64,000 bases of DNA from Pelagibius sp040217155 (GTDB lineage Bacteria > Pseudomonadota > Alphaproteobacteria > Kiloniellales > Kiloniellaceae), in contig JAVJNS010000030.1 in NCBI GenBank assembly GCA_040217155.1, positions 41,552 through 105,551 on the forward strand, given 5' to 3'. Position 1 is the stretch's first letter; every line of letters starts with the position of its first letter. Below are positions 9,210 to 18,039 of the stretch, one piece after another. The notes under the pieces are model-generated. The model was not told the origin of the DNA. It did not search any database and saw only the letters and a program-made list of their open reading frames with translations. A program made the position numbers and the translations under genes.

Positions 9210-10006
9210 CCCTGAAACCCGTCATGACCGGTCGCGGCCTCACCAAGCGCTACGGCCGTGTCACCGCCATGGACAATGCCGACTTCGAGCTGTTTCCCGG
9301 AGAGGTCCTGGCCATCATCGGCGACAACGGGGCCGGCAAGTCGACCCTCGTAAAAGCGCTCTGCGGCGCCGTCCACATCGACGAGGGCGAGATTCGTCTG
9401 GACGATGAACCGGTCGTCTTCAAGTCGCCTATGGATGCCCGCGATGCCGGCATCGAGACCGTCTATCAGAATCTTGCCTTGTCGCCGGCCTTGTCGATCG
9501 CCGACAACATGTTCCTCGGCCGCGAGATCTTCAAGGAAGGGATCTCCGGTTCGGTCTTCAAGATGCTCGACAAGAAGAAGATGCAGGACTTCGCCCGGGC
9601 CAAGCTGACCGAACTCGGCCTCATGACGGTGCAGTCCATTACCCAGGCGGTGGAGACTCTCTCCGGCGGCCAGCGCCAGGGCGTCGCGGTCGCCCGCGCG
9701 GCCGCTTTCGCCACTAAGTTCGTCATCATGGACGAGCCGACGGCGGCCCTGGGGGTGAAGGAGAGCCGCCGCGTTCTCGAACTGATTCAGGATGTGAAGT
9801 CGCGCGGCATGCCGATCGTGCTGATCTCGCACAACATGCCGCACGTCTTCGAGGTGGCGGACCGCATCCACATCCACCGGCTGAGCCGCCGTCACGCGGT
9901 GATCCGCCCGCAGGACTTCACCATGTCCGACGCGGTCGCGATCATGACCGGGGCGATGGAACCACCGGCTGAGATCGCCCTGCCCGAGGGCGCCGTACTC
10001 AACTAG
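9206..10006 (+). CDS. frcA: Fructose-type ABC transporter ATP-binding protein (single domain)
   Basis: Cytoplasmic ATPase energising FrcC. The 266 residues contain one nucleotide-binding domain: Walker A GDNGAGKST (39-47), Q-loop near Gln88, signature LSGGQRQG (152-159), Walker B FVIMDEP (172-178) and switch His209. One domain rather than the tandem pair of RbsA/XylG is the FrcA-type arrangement. The start ATG overlaps the frcC stop and follows GGAGGG. It is followed by a short hairpin and the kinase gene. Confidence 0.93.
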   Translation: MTLKPVMTGRGLTKRYGRVTAMDNADFELFPGEVLAIIGDNGAGKSTLVKALCGAVHIDEGEIRLDDEPVVFKSPMDARDAGIETVYQNLALSPALSIADNMFLGREIFKEGISGSVFKMLDKKKMQDFARAKLTELGLMTVQSITQAVETLSGGQRQGVAVARAAAFATKFVIMDEPTAALGVKESRRVLELIQDVKSRGMPIVLISHNMPHVFEVADRIHIHRLSRRHAVIRPQDFTMSDAVAIMTGAMEPPAEIALPEGAVLN

Positions 10007-10022
10007 GCCGGAAAGGTCTCCC

Positions 10023-10047
10023 GACGGCGGCGTGATCGGACGCCGTC
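10023..10047 (+). repeat. Hairpin between frcA and the PfkB kinase
   Basis: Perfect 7-bp stem GACGGCG (10023-10029) - 11-nt loop - CGCCGTC (10041-10047), located in the 109-nt gap after frcA. No T-tract follows, so it may be a processing or stabilising hairpin rather than a terminator. Confidence 0.4.
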
Positions 10048-10115
10048 AAACTAAAGGGTGCGAAACGCAGGGCTGGTTTCGCGTCTCTCTCTCTTGCACA
10101 GTGGGCGAGTTCGAC

Positions 10116-11048
10116 ATGTTCCTGATTTGCGGCGAAGCGCTCTACGACGTATTTCCCTCGTCCGAGACGGCGGAAGGCTTCAATCTCGATGCCCGTATCG
10201 GCGGTTCGCCGTTCAATGTTGCCGTCGGGCTCTCCCGCTTTGGGCGGAAGTCCGCTCTGTTCACAGGGCTGTCGAGCGACCCGCTGGGGCGGCGCTTGGA
10301 GCGGGCGCTGACGGCCGAGGGCGTCGAGACGCGATACCTGGTAAAGAAGCAGAACCCGACAACCCTGGCCGTCGTCGGCCTGACGCCCGCCGGTGTCCCG
10401 CACTATACATTCTATGGCCACGACGCCGCCGACCGTGCGGTGACCGTGGACGATCTGCCGGACCTGCCGGCGGAAGTGACAGGCCTCCACTTCGGCTCCT
10501 ATTCGCTGGTGGTCGGCGAGACCGCCGATGCTTTCCTGGCGCTGGCGCAGCGGCACGGATCGGATCACATCGTTTCTCTCGATCCCAATGTGCGACTCAA
10601 CGTCGAACCGGACGTCACCGTGTGGCGCCGCCGGGTCGAGGCTTTCTCGGAGATCGCCGACCTCGTCAAGGTGAGCGACGAAGATCTCGAGATGCTGTTT
10701 CCCGGCGACGGGATCGAAAGCGCGGTGACCCGCTGGCATTCGCGTGGGGTACAACTGGTGGTGATCACGCGCGGGGCCCAGGGGGCGCTCGCTTCACTGC
10801 GTGGAGAAGTGTTCGAGGTTCCCGGCCGCAAGGTGGAGACCGTCGATACCGTTGGAGCCGGTGACACCTTTCAGGCGGCCCTGCTGTGCGGCTTGGAGGA
10901 ACTGGGGCAGGCGACCAAGACAGGCCTCGCGGGTCTGGGACTGAATGACTGCCGGCGCCTCGTCGAATTCGCCATCGCGGCGGCGTCGGTCACCTGCTCG
11001 CGCCGGGGCGCCGATCTGCCGCGGCGCGGCGAGGTCCCCGACCTCTAA
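10116..11048 (+). CDS. PfkB-family sugar kinase (probable fructokinase)
   Basis: Phosphorylates the sugar imported by FrcBCA, most likely fructose. The 310-residue protein has the PfkB layout: N-terminal GGSPFNVAVGLSRFG (29-43) that binds the sugar, and C-terminal DTVGAGDTF with the catalytic base Asp250. ATG 10116 begins the first beta strand (MFLICGEAL); the open frame continues 28 codons upstream, but without family-like sequence. The ribosome site is weak (GGGCGAG). It is the last gene of the frc operon and faces the molybdoenzyme gene convergently across 78 nt that hold no clear terminator. Confidence 0.88.
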   Translation: MFLICGEALYDVFPSSETAEGFNLDARIGGSPFNVAVGLSRFGRKSALFTGLSSDPLGRRLERALTAEGVETRYLVKKQNPTTLAVVGLTPAGVPHYTFYGHDAADRAVTVDDLPDLPAEVTGLHFGSYSLVVGETADAFLALAQRHGSDHIVSLDPNVRLNVEPDVTVWRRRVEAFSEIADLVKVSDEDLEMLFPGDGIESAVTRWHSRGVQLVVITRGAQGALASLRGEVFEVPGRKVETVDTVGAGDTFQAALLCGLEELGQATKTGLAGLGLNDCRRLVEFAIAAASVTCSRRGADLPRRGEVPDL

Positions 11049-11126
11049 GCCGGTCGCCAAAGACCGTGCAGCCGTGCGGTGGGGACTCCGCGTTTTCCGC
11101 GTCGATCGCCGTCGATCTTGCCCTGG

Positions 11127-13484
11127 TTATCGGTTCCGCGATTCGACGGGCGGCGGCGTGAACGCGGCGACGTCGGGCGCCGCGCCGGTCAGCCGCTCGA
11201 CCTCGACAAGGCAGGTCAACGCGCTGGGTCCCTGTGCCAGAGGCGAGGTTGGCAGGTCCGGCGTGAGGGTGTTGGGATTGCCGTGCTTGCAGCAGTCCGC
11301 ATCGTTGTCCCAATCCGGGTCGTACCAGGCGCCGGTCGCCAGGGCCACGACGCCCGGGCGCAGGCCTGCGTCGAGCTGGGCAACGCTGAGGCAGGCGCCG
11401 CGCCCGTTGAAGAGTCTCACCAGATCGCCGTCCGCGATATCCCGCCGCGCCGCGTCCTCGGGGTTCAAGCGGCACGGCTCGCGGCCGCTGATCTTCCCGG
11501 CGCGGCTGTAGGCGCTGTGGTCGAGTTGGCTGTGCAGCCGGCGCTCGGGCTGATGCGATATCAGATGCAGGGGGTAGTCCTGGGTTATGCTCGAACCCAG
11601 CCATTCCCGCGGCTCCAGCCAAACCGGATGCCCCGCAATGCCGTCCAGGCCGAAAGCGGCGATGGTCTCGCTGTAGATCTCGATGCGGCCCGACGGGGTG
11701 GCGAGGGGAAAGACCTCGGGGTCACCGCGGAAGTCGCTCAGCATCACCCGGGCTTCTGCGGGAGCCTCGAGCCGCAGCACGCCGCGCTCCATGAAGTCGT
11801 CGTAGTCCGGAAGGTCAAAGCCCAGTTCCTGTCCGCGGCGCCGTGATTCCCGATACAGCTCGCAAAGCCACTGCGCCTCGCCGCGTCCTTCGGTAAAGGC
11901 CTCCTCGAAACTGGTGTTGGCGCCGCCGCCCGGCCGCAGGCGGCTGGCCAGGCCGGCGAAGATGTCGTGGTCGCTGCGCGCCTCGCCGAAGGGGCGGGCA
12001 ACCTGGCGCGCCGCGAACATGTAGCTGTCACGCGGCGAGCCCGCGAGGTCGTTGCGCTCCAGTGACACCGTCGCGGGCAGCACGATGTCCGCGTGGCGGG
12101 CGAGAGGTGTCCAGAACGGCTCGTGCACCACGACGGTCTCGATGCGCTGCCAGGCGCGGCGCAGCCGGTTGAGATCCTGATGGTGGTGGAAGGGGTTGCC
12201 GCCGGCCCAGTAGACCAGGCGAATATCGGGATAGCGGAGCTTGCGGCCGTCATAGTCGAATATCGCGCCAGGAGTCAGCAGCATGTCGGCGATGCGCGCC
12301 ACCGGGATGAAGCTGTCGACCGGGTTCTTGCCGGTCGGCAACGCCGCCCAAGGCAGGTGGGCCCGATCACTGCCGACACTGTTGACGGCGCCGAGCCCGA
12401 GCGCGAAACCGCTGCCGGGCCGGCCGACGCCGCCGAGCATTGCCGCCAGTACCACCAGCATCCAGTAAGCCTGTTCGCCGTTCTGCTGGCGGGTCAGGGA
12501 CCAGCTCGCCGAGATGGTCGTCGGCGTCGAGGCCATGCGCCGCGCCAGCGTGACGATGCTGTCGGCCGCGAGGCCCGTGATCCCCGCTGCCCACTGCGCA
12601 TCCTTTGGCACGCCGTTATTGTCGCCCATGAGGTAGGGCCGGAAGCGCGCGAAACCGACGCAGTAACGATCGAGGAAACCCTGGTCGTGCAGAGTCTCGC
12701 TGACCAGGGTGTGGGCCAGGGCCAGCATCAGGGCGACATCGGTATTGGGTCGGATCGGCAGCCACTGCGCGTCTAGATCGGCCAGGGTGTCGCTGGCCAC
12801 CGGGCTGACGTTCACGAAGTCGACACCCGCCCGCTGGGCCGCCCGCATGTCTTCGGCCTGGCTGTGCCGGCCGGTGCCGCCGGAGTTGACCTGCGAGTTG
12901 CGCAGCGCCATACCGCCGAAAGCGACCACGAGCCCGGCGCCCTCGGCAATCGAGCGCCACGAGGTGTGCTCGATGAGCAATTGAGACATCGACCCGACCA
13001 CATGCGGCAGGATCACCTCCGCGGCGGCGTAGCTGTAGGAGTTGCGGGCGGTGGTGGAGCCGCCGAAGAGGTTCATGAAGCGCCGTAATTGGCTCTGGGC
13101 GTGGTGAAACCGCCCGGCGCTGGCCCAGCCGTAGGAGCCGGCATAGATCGCCTCGTTGCCCCAGCCGTCGCGAACCCGGTCGAGTTCCCGCGCGGTCAGG
13201 TCCAGGGCCTCATCCCAGTCCAGTTCGACGAAGCTGTCGCGCCCGCGCAGCGCCCGGTGGTTTTCGCCGTCATTTTCGAGAAAGCCGCGACGCACCATCG
13301 GCTTGCCGATGCGGCAGGGGCCGTCGAGAGTCTCCAGCATGGCCGCGCCGATGGGCGAGGGCGCCGGGTCGTCTTCGAAGCCGCGCAGTTCGACGGGTCG
13401 GCCGTTTTCGACGACAACCCGGTAGGCCCCCCAGTGCGCGGCGGTCAGCGGCAGGCTTCCGACACCATCATCGGTGACAGCCAT
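11127..13484 (-). CDS. DMSO reductase-family molybdoenzyme (BisC/TorA-like S- or N-oxide reductase)
   Basis: Predicted bis-MGD oxidoreductase reducing an S-oxide or N-oxide. The 785 residues begin without a Tat or Sec signal and without the N-terminal Cys motif of Fe-S containing members, as in cytoplasmic BisC. Family motifs are GSYGWASAGRFHHAQSQLRR (116-135) and NSYSYAAAEVILPHVVG, in which Ser151 aligns with the Mo-ligating Ser of DMSO/TMAO reductases. A C-terminal MGD-binding domain contains HLISHQPERRLHSQLDH. It starts 4 nt after the PLP-enzyme stop with GGAAGGG upstream, so the two form an operon. Biotin sulfoxide or methionine sulfoxide are possible substrates; neither is proven. Confidence 0.87.
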   Translation of the reverse strand: MAVTDDGVGSLPLTAAHWGAYRVVVENGRPVELRGFEDDPAPSPIGAAMLETLDGPCRIGKPMVRRGFLENDGENHRALRGRDSFVELDWDEALDLTARELDRVRDGWGNEAIYAGSYGWASAGRFHHAQSQLRRFMNLFGGSTTARNSYSYAAAEVILPHVVGSMSQLLIEHTSWRSIAEGAGLVVAFGGMALRNSQVNSGGTGRHSQAEDMRAAQRAGVDFVNVSPVASDTLADLDAQWLPIRPNTDVALMLALAHTLVSETLHDQGFLDRYCVGFARFRPYLMGDNNGVPKDAQWAAGITGLAADSIVTLARRMASTPTTISASWSLTRQQNGEQAYWMLVVLAAMLGGVGRPGSGFALGLGAVNSVGSDRAHLPWAALPTGKNPVDSFIPVARIADMLLTPGAIFDYDGRKLRYPDIRLVYWAGGNPFHHHQDLNRLRRAWQRIETVVVHEPFWTPLARHADIVLPATVSLERNDLAGSPRDSYMFAARQVARPFGEARSDHDIFAGLASRLRPGGGANTSFEEAFTEGRGEAQWLCELYRESRRRGQELGFDLPDYDDFMERGVLRLEAPAEARVMLSDFRGDPEVFPLATPSGRIEIYSETIAAFGLDGIAGHPVWLEPREWLGSSITQDYPLHLISHQPERRLHSQLDHSAYSRAGKISGREPCRLNPEDAARRDIADGDLVRLFNGRGACLSVAQLDAGLRPGVVALATGAWYDPDWDNDADCCKHGNPNTLTPDLPTSPLAQGPSALTCLVEVERLTGAAPDVAAFTPPPVESRNR

Positions 13485-13488
13485 CGGA

Positions 13489-14544
13489 TCAATTCCCTTC
13501 CGGTCCCTCCGAAACGATTACCATGCAGCGGCTGTCTGTTCCAGGTTGCATTGCCTTGACGGCGGCCAGGCCGGCCGCGCCGCTCGGTGTCGTCGCGAGG
13601 TCATGGGCGGCGAGCAAGTCCGCGGCGGAGGCGGCGTCGCTGTCCGAGACGGTCACGAAGGTATCCGCGTCCGACCGCAGCGACTGGTAGCAGATCAGCG
13701 AAGCCTCTTTGCAGTCAAGCCGTCCCATGTTCGATACCGGCCCCTCGGCGCGCGTCAGCCTGTCCGCTTTGATGCTCGTCATGAGGCAGGGCGCGGCCTC
13801 GGGTTCGACAACGGTAATGATTGGCTGCTCTGCCCAGTGGGCGCGAATATGTCCGGCGACGGCCGCGGCTAGCCCGCCGACGCCGGCCTGCAGGTAGACG
13901 TGAGTCGGCCAGGCGCCGCTTGCCGCAAAGTTCGCGCGGCATTCCTCGGCCAGCACGGTATAGCCTTCCATGACCAGGGCGGGACGCTCGGTGTAGCCGT
14001 CCCAGGATCCGTCGGCCAGGAGAAGCCAGTCGCTCACTTCCGCGGACCGCGCGGCGAAGGCGACGCTGTCGTCGTAGCTGCCGCCGACGCGGACCACCTC
14101 CGCCCCCAGCGATCTGATTCGGTTGGCAAAGCCTTCGGGAACCGCAGCGCACAGGACGATCACGGCATGGGCGCCGAACACCCTGGCGCCGGCTGCGAGG
14201 GAAAGGCCGTGATTGCCGGCGCTGGCTGTGACGAAAGTCAGAGTCTCGGCAATGCTCCGGGCTTTCTCCCCCAGCAGGTCTGTGGTTCCCGCGGCATCGG
14301 CGATCATCTGCGCGACGGCAAAAGCCCCGCCCAGCGCCTTGAAACTGCCGAGCCGCATCCGCTGGGTTTCGTCTTTGGCAAACAGGGCTCCGACGCCCAG
14401 GCCCGCGGCGAGGCTGGGCAGTTCGACGAGCGGCGTCGGCTGATAGACCGGGCACTGCCGCAGAAGCGCCAGCGGGCGGTCTGCCGAGACCTTGAAGTGG
14501 CGCGGTTCGGCCGTCTGCCCGCGCGACATGTTGTTGAGCAGCAT
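13489..14544 (-). CDS. PLP-dependent diaminopropionate ammonia-lyase-like enzyme
   Basis: Fold type II PLP enzyme expected to eliminate ammonia from an amino acid. The 351-residue protein has the PLP lysine in GSFKALGGAFA (Lys69), a TASAGNHGLSLA phosphate/cofactor loop and a DGSWDGYTE segment. The pattern is closer to 2,3-diaminopropionate ammonia-lyase (YgeX type) than to threonine synthase or dehydratase, although it is shorter than YgeX (about 400). No strong ribosome site precedes ATG 14544; ATG 14529 is an alternative. It heads an operon with the molybdoenzyme, divergent from an M20 hydrolase. Confidence 0.8.
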   Translation of the reverse strand: MLLNNMSRGQTAEPRHFKVSADRPLALLRQCPVYQPTPLVELPSLAAGLGVGALFAKDETQRMRLGSFKALGGAFAVAQMIADAAGTTDLLGEKARSIAETLTFVTASAGNHGLSLAAGARVFGAHAVIVLCAAVPEGFANRIRSLGAEVVRVGGSYDDSVAFAARSAEVSDWLLLADGSWDGYTERPALVMEGYTVLAEECRANFAASGAWPTHVYLQAGVGGLAAAVAGHIRAHWAEQPIITVVEPEAAPCLMTSIKADRLTRAEGPVSNMGRLDCKEASLICYQSLRSDADTFVTVSDSDAASAADLLAAHDLATTPSGAAGLAAVKAMQPGTDSRCMVIVSEGPEGN

Positions 14545-14731
14545 CCGCGTATGATAGCGCTTGTTTGAGACTAAGAACCATCAAGAGTGCATATAAAGTG
14601 ACAAAGAGAGTCAAGAATCAGCGCAACTTTGACCTGTACGCGTCAGGATAAATTGACAGACTACGCGGCAGGACGAGGCACGGGCCCCGGGTCCGGTCGA
14701 TCCCGGCGCCGGCACAGCGGGAGGGCGCATC

Positions 14732-15904
14732 ATGTCACAAGCCATTGGGCTGTCGGAAGAACTGAGCCAGCAGATGACGGCATGGCGGCACGACCTGCAC
14801 CGGCATCCCGAACTGGGTTTCGAGGAAACCCGCACCGCCCGGTTGGCCGCCGAGCGACTGCGCGCCGCCGGCCTGGAGGTCCACGAGGGTGTCGGCGGCA
14901 CCGGTGTGGTGGGCGTTCTCAGGCGCGGCAACGGTCCCGGTTCGATCGGGCTGCGCGCGGACATGGACGCCCTGGCCATCGCCGAAGAGAACACTTTCGA
15001 TCACCGCTCACGGCACCCGGGCCGCATGCACGCCTGTGGCCACGACGGCCACACGGCGATGCTGCTGGGCGCGGCCCGGCACCTGGCCGCCGAGGGAAAC
15101 TTCAGCGGCACGGCGGTGTTCATTTTCCAGCCCGCCGAAGAGCATGGGCGCGGTGCCTTGGCGATGATCGACGACGGCCTGTTCAAGCGCTTTCCCGTCG
15201 ACGCCGTCTACGCCATCCACAACCTGCCTTCCCTGGAGGCCGGGAAGCTCGCGGTTCGCGAGGGGGCGATCATGGCTTGCGAGGATACCTTCGAGATCCG
15301 GGTCGAAGGCAAGGGAACCCATGCGGCTTTGCCGCATCGGGGCATCGATCCCATTCTCGTCGGCGCCGAGATCGTCACGGCGCTGCAGTCGCTGGTCTCC
15401 AGGACGCTCGATCCGCTGGACAACGCCGTCGTTTCGGTGACCGACTTTCGGTGCGACGGCACCCGCAACGTGATTCCCGCGCGTGTTGCGATCTCCGGCG
15501 ATGCGCGGTCGTTCGGCCCCAAGGTGCAGGACCATATCGAAACCGGCATGGAGCGGATCGCCGCCGGCATCTGCGCGGCGCACGGCGCCAGCCATCGGCT
15601 AAGCTACAAGCGCGAGTTCGCCGCCACCATCAACACCGCCCGCGAGGCGGCGGCCGCCGCCGCGGTGGCCGAAGCCGCTTTCGGTGCCGGTCGGGTCGAC
15701 CGGGACTGTCCTGCGTTGATGGCCTCGGAAGATTTCGGCTTCATGCTGCAGCAAAAGCCGGGCGCCTACATCCTGCTCGGCAATGGCGGCGACGGCCCCG
15801 GCGGCTGCGGTCTGCACAGTCCGAATTACGACTTCAATGACGACGTGCTGTCGACCGGGGCTGGTTTCTGGGTGCGCTTGGTGGAATCGCAGTTGTCCGG
15901 CTGA
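14732..15904 (+). CDS. M20D family amidohydrolase (hippurate/N-acyl-amino-acid hydrolase type)
   Basis: Zinc-dependent cytoplasmic hydrolase removing an acyl or carbamoyl-type group from an amino acid or related amide. The 390 residues carry HACGHDGHTA (100-109) and QPAEE (133-137), the M20D metal and catalytic motifs, and a dimerisation domain in the middle. GGGAGG lies 8 nt before ATG 14732. It diverges from the PLP lyase across 187 nt containing a TGAC-N8-GTCA dyad around 14629-14644. The context suggests the three genes act on one modified amino acid. The exact substrate cannot be read from sequence. Confidence 0.88.
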   Translation: MSQAIGLSEELSQQMTAWRHDLHRHPELGFEETRTARLAAERLRAAGLEVHEGVGGTGVVGVLRRGNGPGSIGLRADMDALAIAEENTFDHRSRHPGRMHACGHDGHTAMLLGAARHLAAEGNFSGTAVFIFQPAEEHGRGALAMIDDGLFKRFPVDAVYAIHNLPSLEAGKLAVREGAIMACEDTFEIRVEGKGTHAALPHRGIDPILVGAEIVTALQSLVSRTLDPLDNAVVSVTDFRCDGTRNVIPARVAISGDARSFGPKVQDHIETGMERIAAGICAAHGASHRLSYKREFAATINTAREAAAAAAVAEAAFGAGRVDRDCPALMASEDFGFMLQQKPGAYILLGNGGDGPGGCGLHSPNYDFNDDVLSTGAGFWVRLVESQLSG

Positions 15905-15937
15905 ATTCAGCTGCCACCTGTTCCCACGGCTGCGGCT

Positions 15938-16097
15938 TAGAGCGCTTTACGTCCAGTTTGAATCAGTTCTGTTTTCGAGCGGTGCGGCGATCCGTCAGGA
16001 GGCAGGCGCAGCCCTGAAGCTCTTCCGGGCGATGCGGCGCATCGGGCGGCCTGACGACGCAGCGGGCGCCCGCCGCTCGAAAATCCGCCAGGGCCTT
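15938..16097 (+). repeat. MITE-like repeat, copy 1 (left half only)
   Basis: Starts with TA followed by a diverged terminus (GAGCGCTTTACGTCC) and is similar over about 160 nt to the left half of the complete copy at 30314-30607, roughly 85% by eye, including a shared CGAGCGGTGCGGCGATCCGT block. The similarity stops at a GCCAGGGCCTT that is also part of the neighbouring ABC-ATPase fragment. The right half and right terminus are absent. Confidence 0.8.
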
Positions 16098-16343
16098 GGC
16101 GATGGCCACGCGTTGCTGCTGGCCGCCGGAAAGCTGATGGGGGTAGTGCTGATCCTTGTCTTCCAGGCCAACCTCCTTGAGCAGCTCCTGGGCTTTGACC
16201 GTGGCGTCGGCCTTGTCTTTCCCATGCACAAGAATCTGCGGCTGCTCGATGTTGTCGATCGCGGTCAGGTGGGGAAAAGATTGAATTGGTGAAACACCAT
16301 GCCGACGCTTCCCCGCTCGGTGCGCACCGCGAGCACGTTCTAC
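16098..16343 (-). pseudogene. Fragment of a polar amino acid ABC-transporter ATPase gene
   Basis: Minus-strand sequence encodes a GlnQ/HisP-type piece: GMVFHQFNLFP, then PHLTAIDNIEQPQ, LLKEVGLEDKD, and the signature LSGGQQQRVAIAKAL. A one-base loss near 16270 puts the Q-loop part and the signature part in different frames. Walker A and Walker B are both missing: the 5' side is cut by the IS1595 element at 16344 and the 3' side merges into the MITE half at about 16097. About 80 codons remain of an expected 240-260. No partner permease or binding protein is nearby. Confidence 0.82.
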
Positions 16344-16367
16344 GGAAACTATCCGGTTGACGTACCA
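16344..16367 (+). repeat. Left terminal inverted repeat of IS1595-type element
   Basis: 24 nt reading GGAAACTATCCG then GTTGACGTACCA. It matches the reverse complement of 18795-18818 at 23 of 24 positions. The transposase ATG follows 44 nt inside. Confidence 0.88.
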
Positions 16368-16410
16368 CGCATGACTCCCTATATTCCTTCTATCAACGAA
16401 GGAACGAGTC

Positions 16411-17351
16411 ATGAGCAGCCCCAAAGTAGACCTCACCAAGCCCATCTTTCACGACAACGACGCCGCGCGTGAGCATCTGGAAAGCCTGCTCTGGCCGAAT
16501 GGTCCCGTTTGTCCGCACTGCGGGAATAATGACGGTGATCGGATCACCAAGCTTAAGGGCAAGTCCACTCGCCCCGGTGTCTATAAGTGCAAAGAAAAGG
16601 AATGCCGCAAGCCCTTCACAGTGACCATTGGTACCGTGATGGAGCGCAGCAAGATCCCGCTTTGCAAATGGGTGCTGGCCGCTCAACTGATGGCTTCCAG
16701 CAAGAAGGGCATGAGCGCCCTTCAGCTACAGCGCATGATCGGCACCAACTACGAAAGCGCGTGGTTCCTGTTCCACCGTCTGCGGGAGTGCGCCATTGAC
16801 CCAAAGCGCGGCCCAGTCGGCGGCAGCAATAAGGTTGTCGAGGCCGATGAAACCTACGTTGGCGGCAAGGCTCGCAACGCCCGCAAAGGAAAGCCCGTTC
16901 CAAAGAAGCAGGCCGTGTTCTCGCTGGTCGAGCGTGATGGCGAAGTGCGCTCCTTTCACGTTACCAACGTCAACGCCAAGACCCTGCGGCCCATCCTCGT
17001 GCAGAATGCAGACCGCAAGTCCTACCTGATGACCGATGAAAGCGCCGTCTATCCCTAGGTTGGCGAAGAGTATGCAGGCCACGGCACCGTGAACCACAGC
17101 GCCGCCGAATATGTGCGCGGCACCATCTGGTATACGAACAGCGTCGAGTCCTACTTCGCCATCCTGAAGCGCGGCATCATGTGCTCATTCCACAATGTGT
17201 CAGAGGCTCACCGGTACCGCTACCTTGCCGAGTTCGATTTCCGTACAACCAACTCAAGGACAGCGATCTGGAGCGCGCTGAGGCCCTCCTGAAAGGCGAG
17301 CAGGGCAACCGGCTCATGTATCAACAACCTCGTGAAGCCCAGAATGCCTAA
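16411..17351 (+). pseudogene. IS1595-family transposase, nonsense and frameshift mutated
   Basis: Would catalyse transposition of the surrounding element. N-terminal zinc ribbon with CPHC (34-37), Cys60 and Cys65, followed by a DDE-type core: ADET (Asp146) and TDE (Asp209). A TAG at 17056-17058 interrupts the frame after residue 215. Translation resumes in the same frame with VGEEYAGHGTVNHSAAEYVRG and NSVESYFAILKRG. A further single-base loss near 17241 shifts the frame inside FDFRYNQ; the corrected end LMYQQPREAQNA stops at 17351. The intact length would be about 313 residues. Two independent lesions make it a pseudogene unless the TAG is a sequencing error. Confidence 0.9.
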
Positions 17352-17389
17352 GCAGCACGCAAGGGCGTTCAACCGCTGGAGGCGAAAGC

Positions 17390-17776
17390 GTGATTAAGCC
17401 CATCGAATACGACGATGTGTTTGGCTATGACGATAGCGGCAAGCCCTGCGCTGTGCAGTTGCACGGCAACGTCTATGGCTTCGGATATGCATTCTGTGGT
17501 GCGCTTAAACCGCTGCTCGATAGAGGCTGCTTAGCAACACATCGCCTCTTCGATGACGGCGCAGCGTTCATATTTGTCTTTGACCCTAAGGCCAGTGAAA
17601 CTGAATTATGGAAAGGGCAGTGGGCCGAGGACGAGGGAAAAATCTACTCGATTGTTGACCCGGCCCGAGTCGGTCTCTTGTCAAAGTCACCCGAATCTTT
17701 TGACGCCCTTAAGGACTTTGCCAAATCGGATATGTCCGCATTGGGACTGCAACCAAGCTCACTCTCCAAGAGATAG
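17390..17776 (+). CDS. Hypothetical passenger protein of the IS1595 element
   Basis: A 128-residue protein from GTG 17390, 38 nt after the transposase end. The composition is protein-like (acidic, aromatic: FGYDDSGKPCAVQ, YGFGYAFCGALKPLLDRG), with no membrane segment, signal or motif I can name. Ribosome site GGCGAAAG is modest. It lies wholly inside the inverted repeats, so it moves with the element. Function unknown. Confidence 0.6.
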   Translation: MIKPIEYDDVFGYDDSGKPCAVQLHGNVYGFGYAFCGALKPLLDRGCLATHRLFDDGAAFIFVFDPKASETELWKGQWAEDEGKIYSIVDPARVGLLSKSPESFDALKDFAKSDMSALGLQPSSLSKR

Positions 17777-17857
17777 TCTGCTGGCAACAGCCCGAACGGC
17801 AGGGAGGGAGATTCATAGAATGCTCTGCGCGTTACGGGATCAGTGAAATCAAGATTT

Positions 17858-18025
17858 TTACCCGCCACCTTTCCCTACCTTCGGCCCCTCGGGACTCTTT
17901 GATGACTGGTTGCTAGACTGCTTCTCGCGATCCCGCTTTGGGCGGGGTTGCGGGGGCGTTTTCAGCAGGCGCTTTAGCAGTTCGTCGCGTTCCTGCTCTT
18001 CGACGCTTTGCTTTCTGTCATTCAT
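17858..18025 (-). CDS. Small basic/acidic hypothetical protein (55 aa) inside the IS element
   Basis: ATG 18025 to TAA 17858 encodes 55 residues: a charged helix (SVEEQERDELLKRLLKTPP) followed by a Pro/Lys/Ser/Gly-rich tail ending VGKGGG. The helix-then-disordered layout and absence of rare patterns favour a real small gene, but no Shine-Dalgarno site is visible. It diverges from the MltR-like gene with only 14 nt between the two starts. Function unknown; a small DNA- or protein-binding adaptor is one possibility. Confidence 0.45.
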   Translation of the reverse strand: MNDRKQSVEEQERDELLKRLLKTPPQPRPKRDREKQSSNQSSKSPEGPKVGKGGG

Positions 18026-18039
18026 GGGGCCACGTTACC

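Noticed and set aside
11127..13484. Assigning the molybdoenzyme as nitrate reductase or formate dehydrogenase
   Set aside because: No N-terminal Fe-S Cys motif and a Ser rather than Cys or Sec in the Mo-ligand segment; the pattern is that of DMSO/TMAO/biotin sulfoxide reductases.
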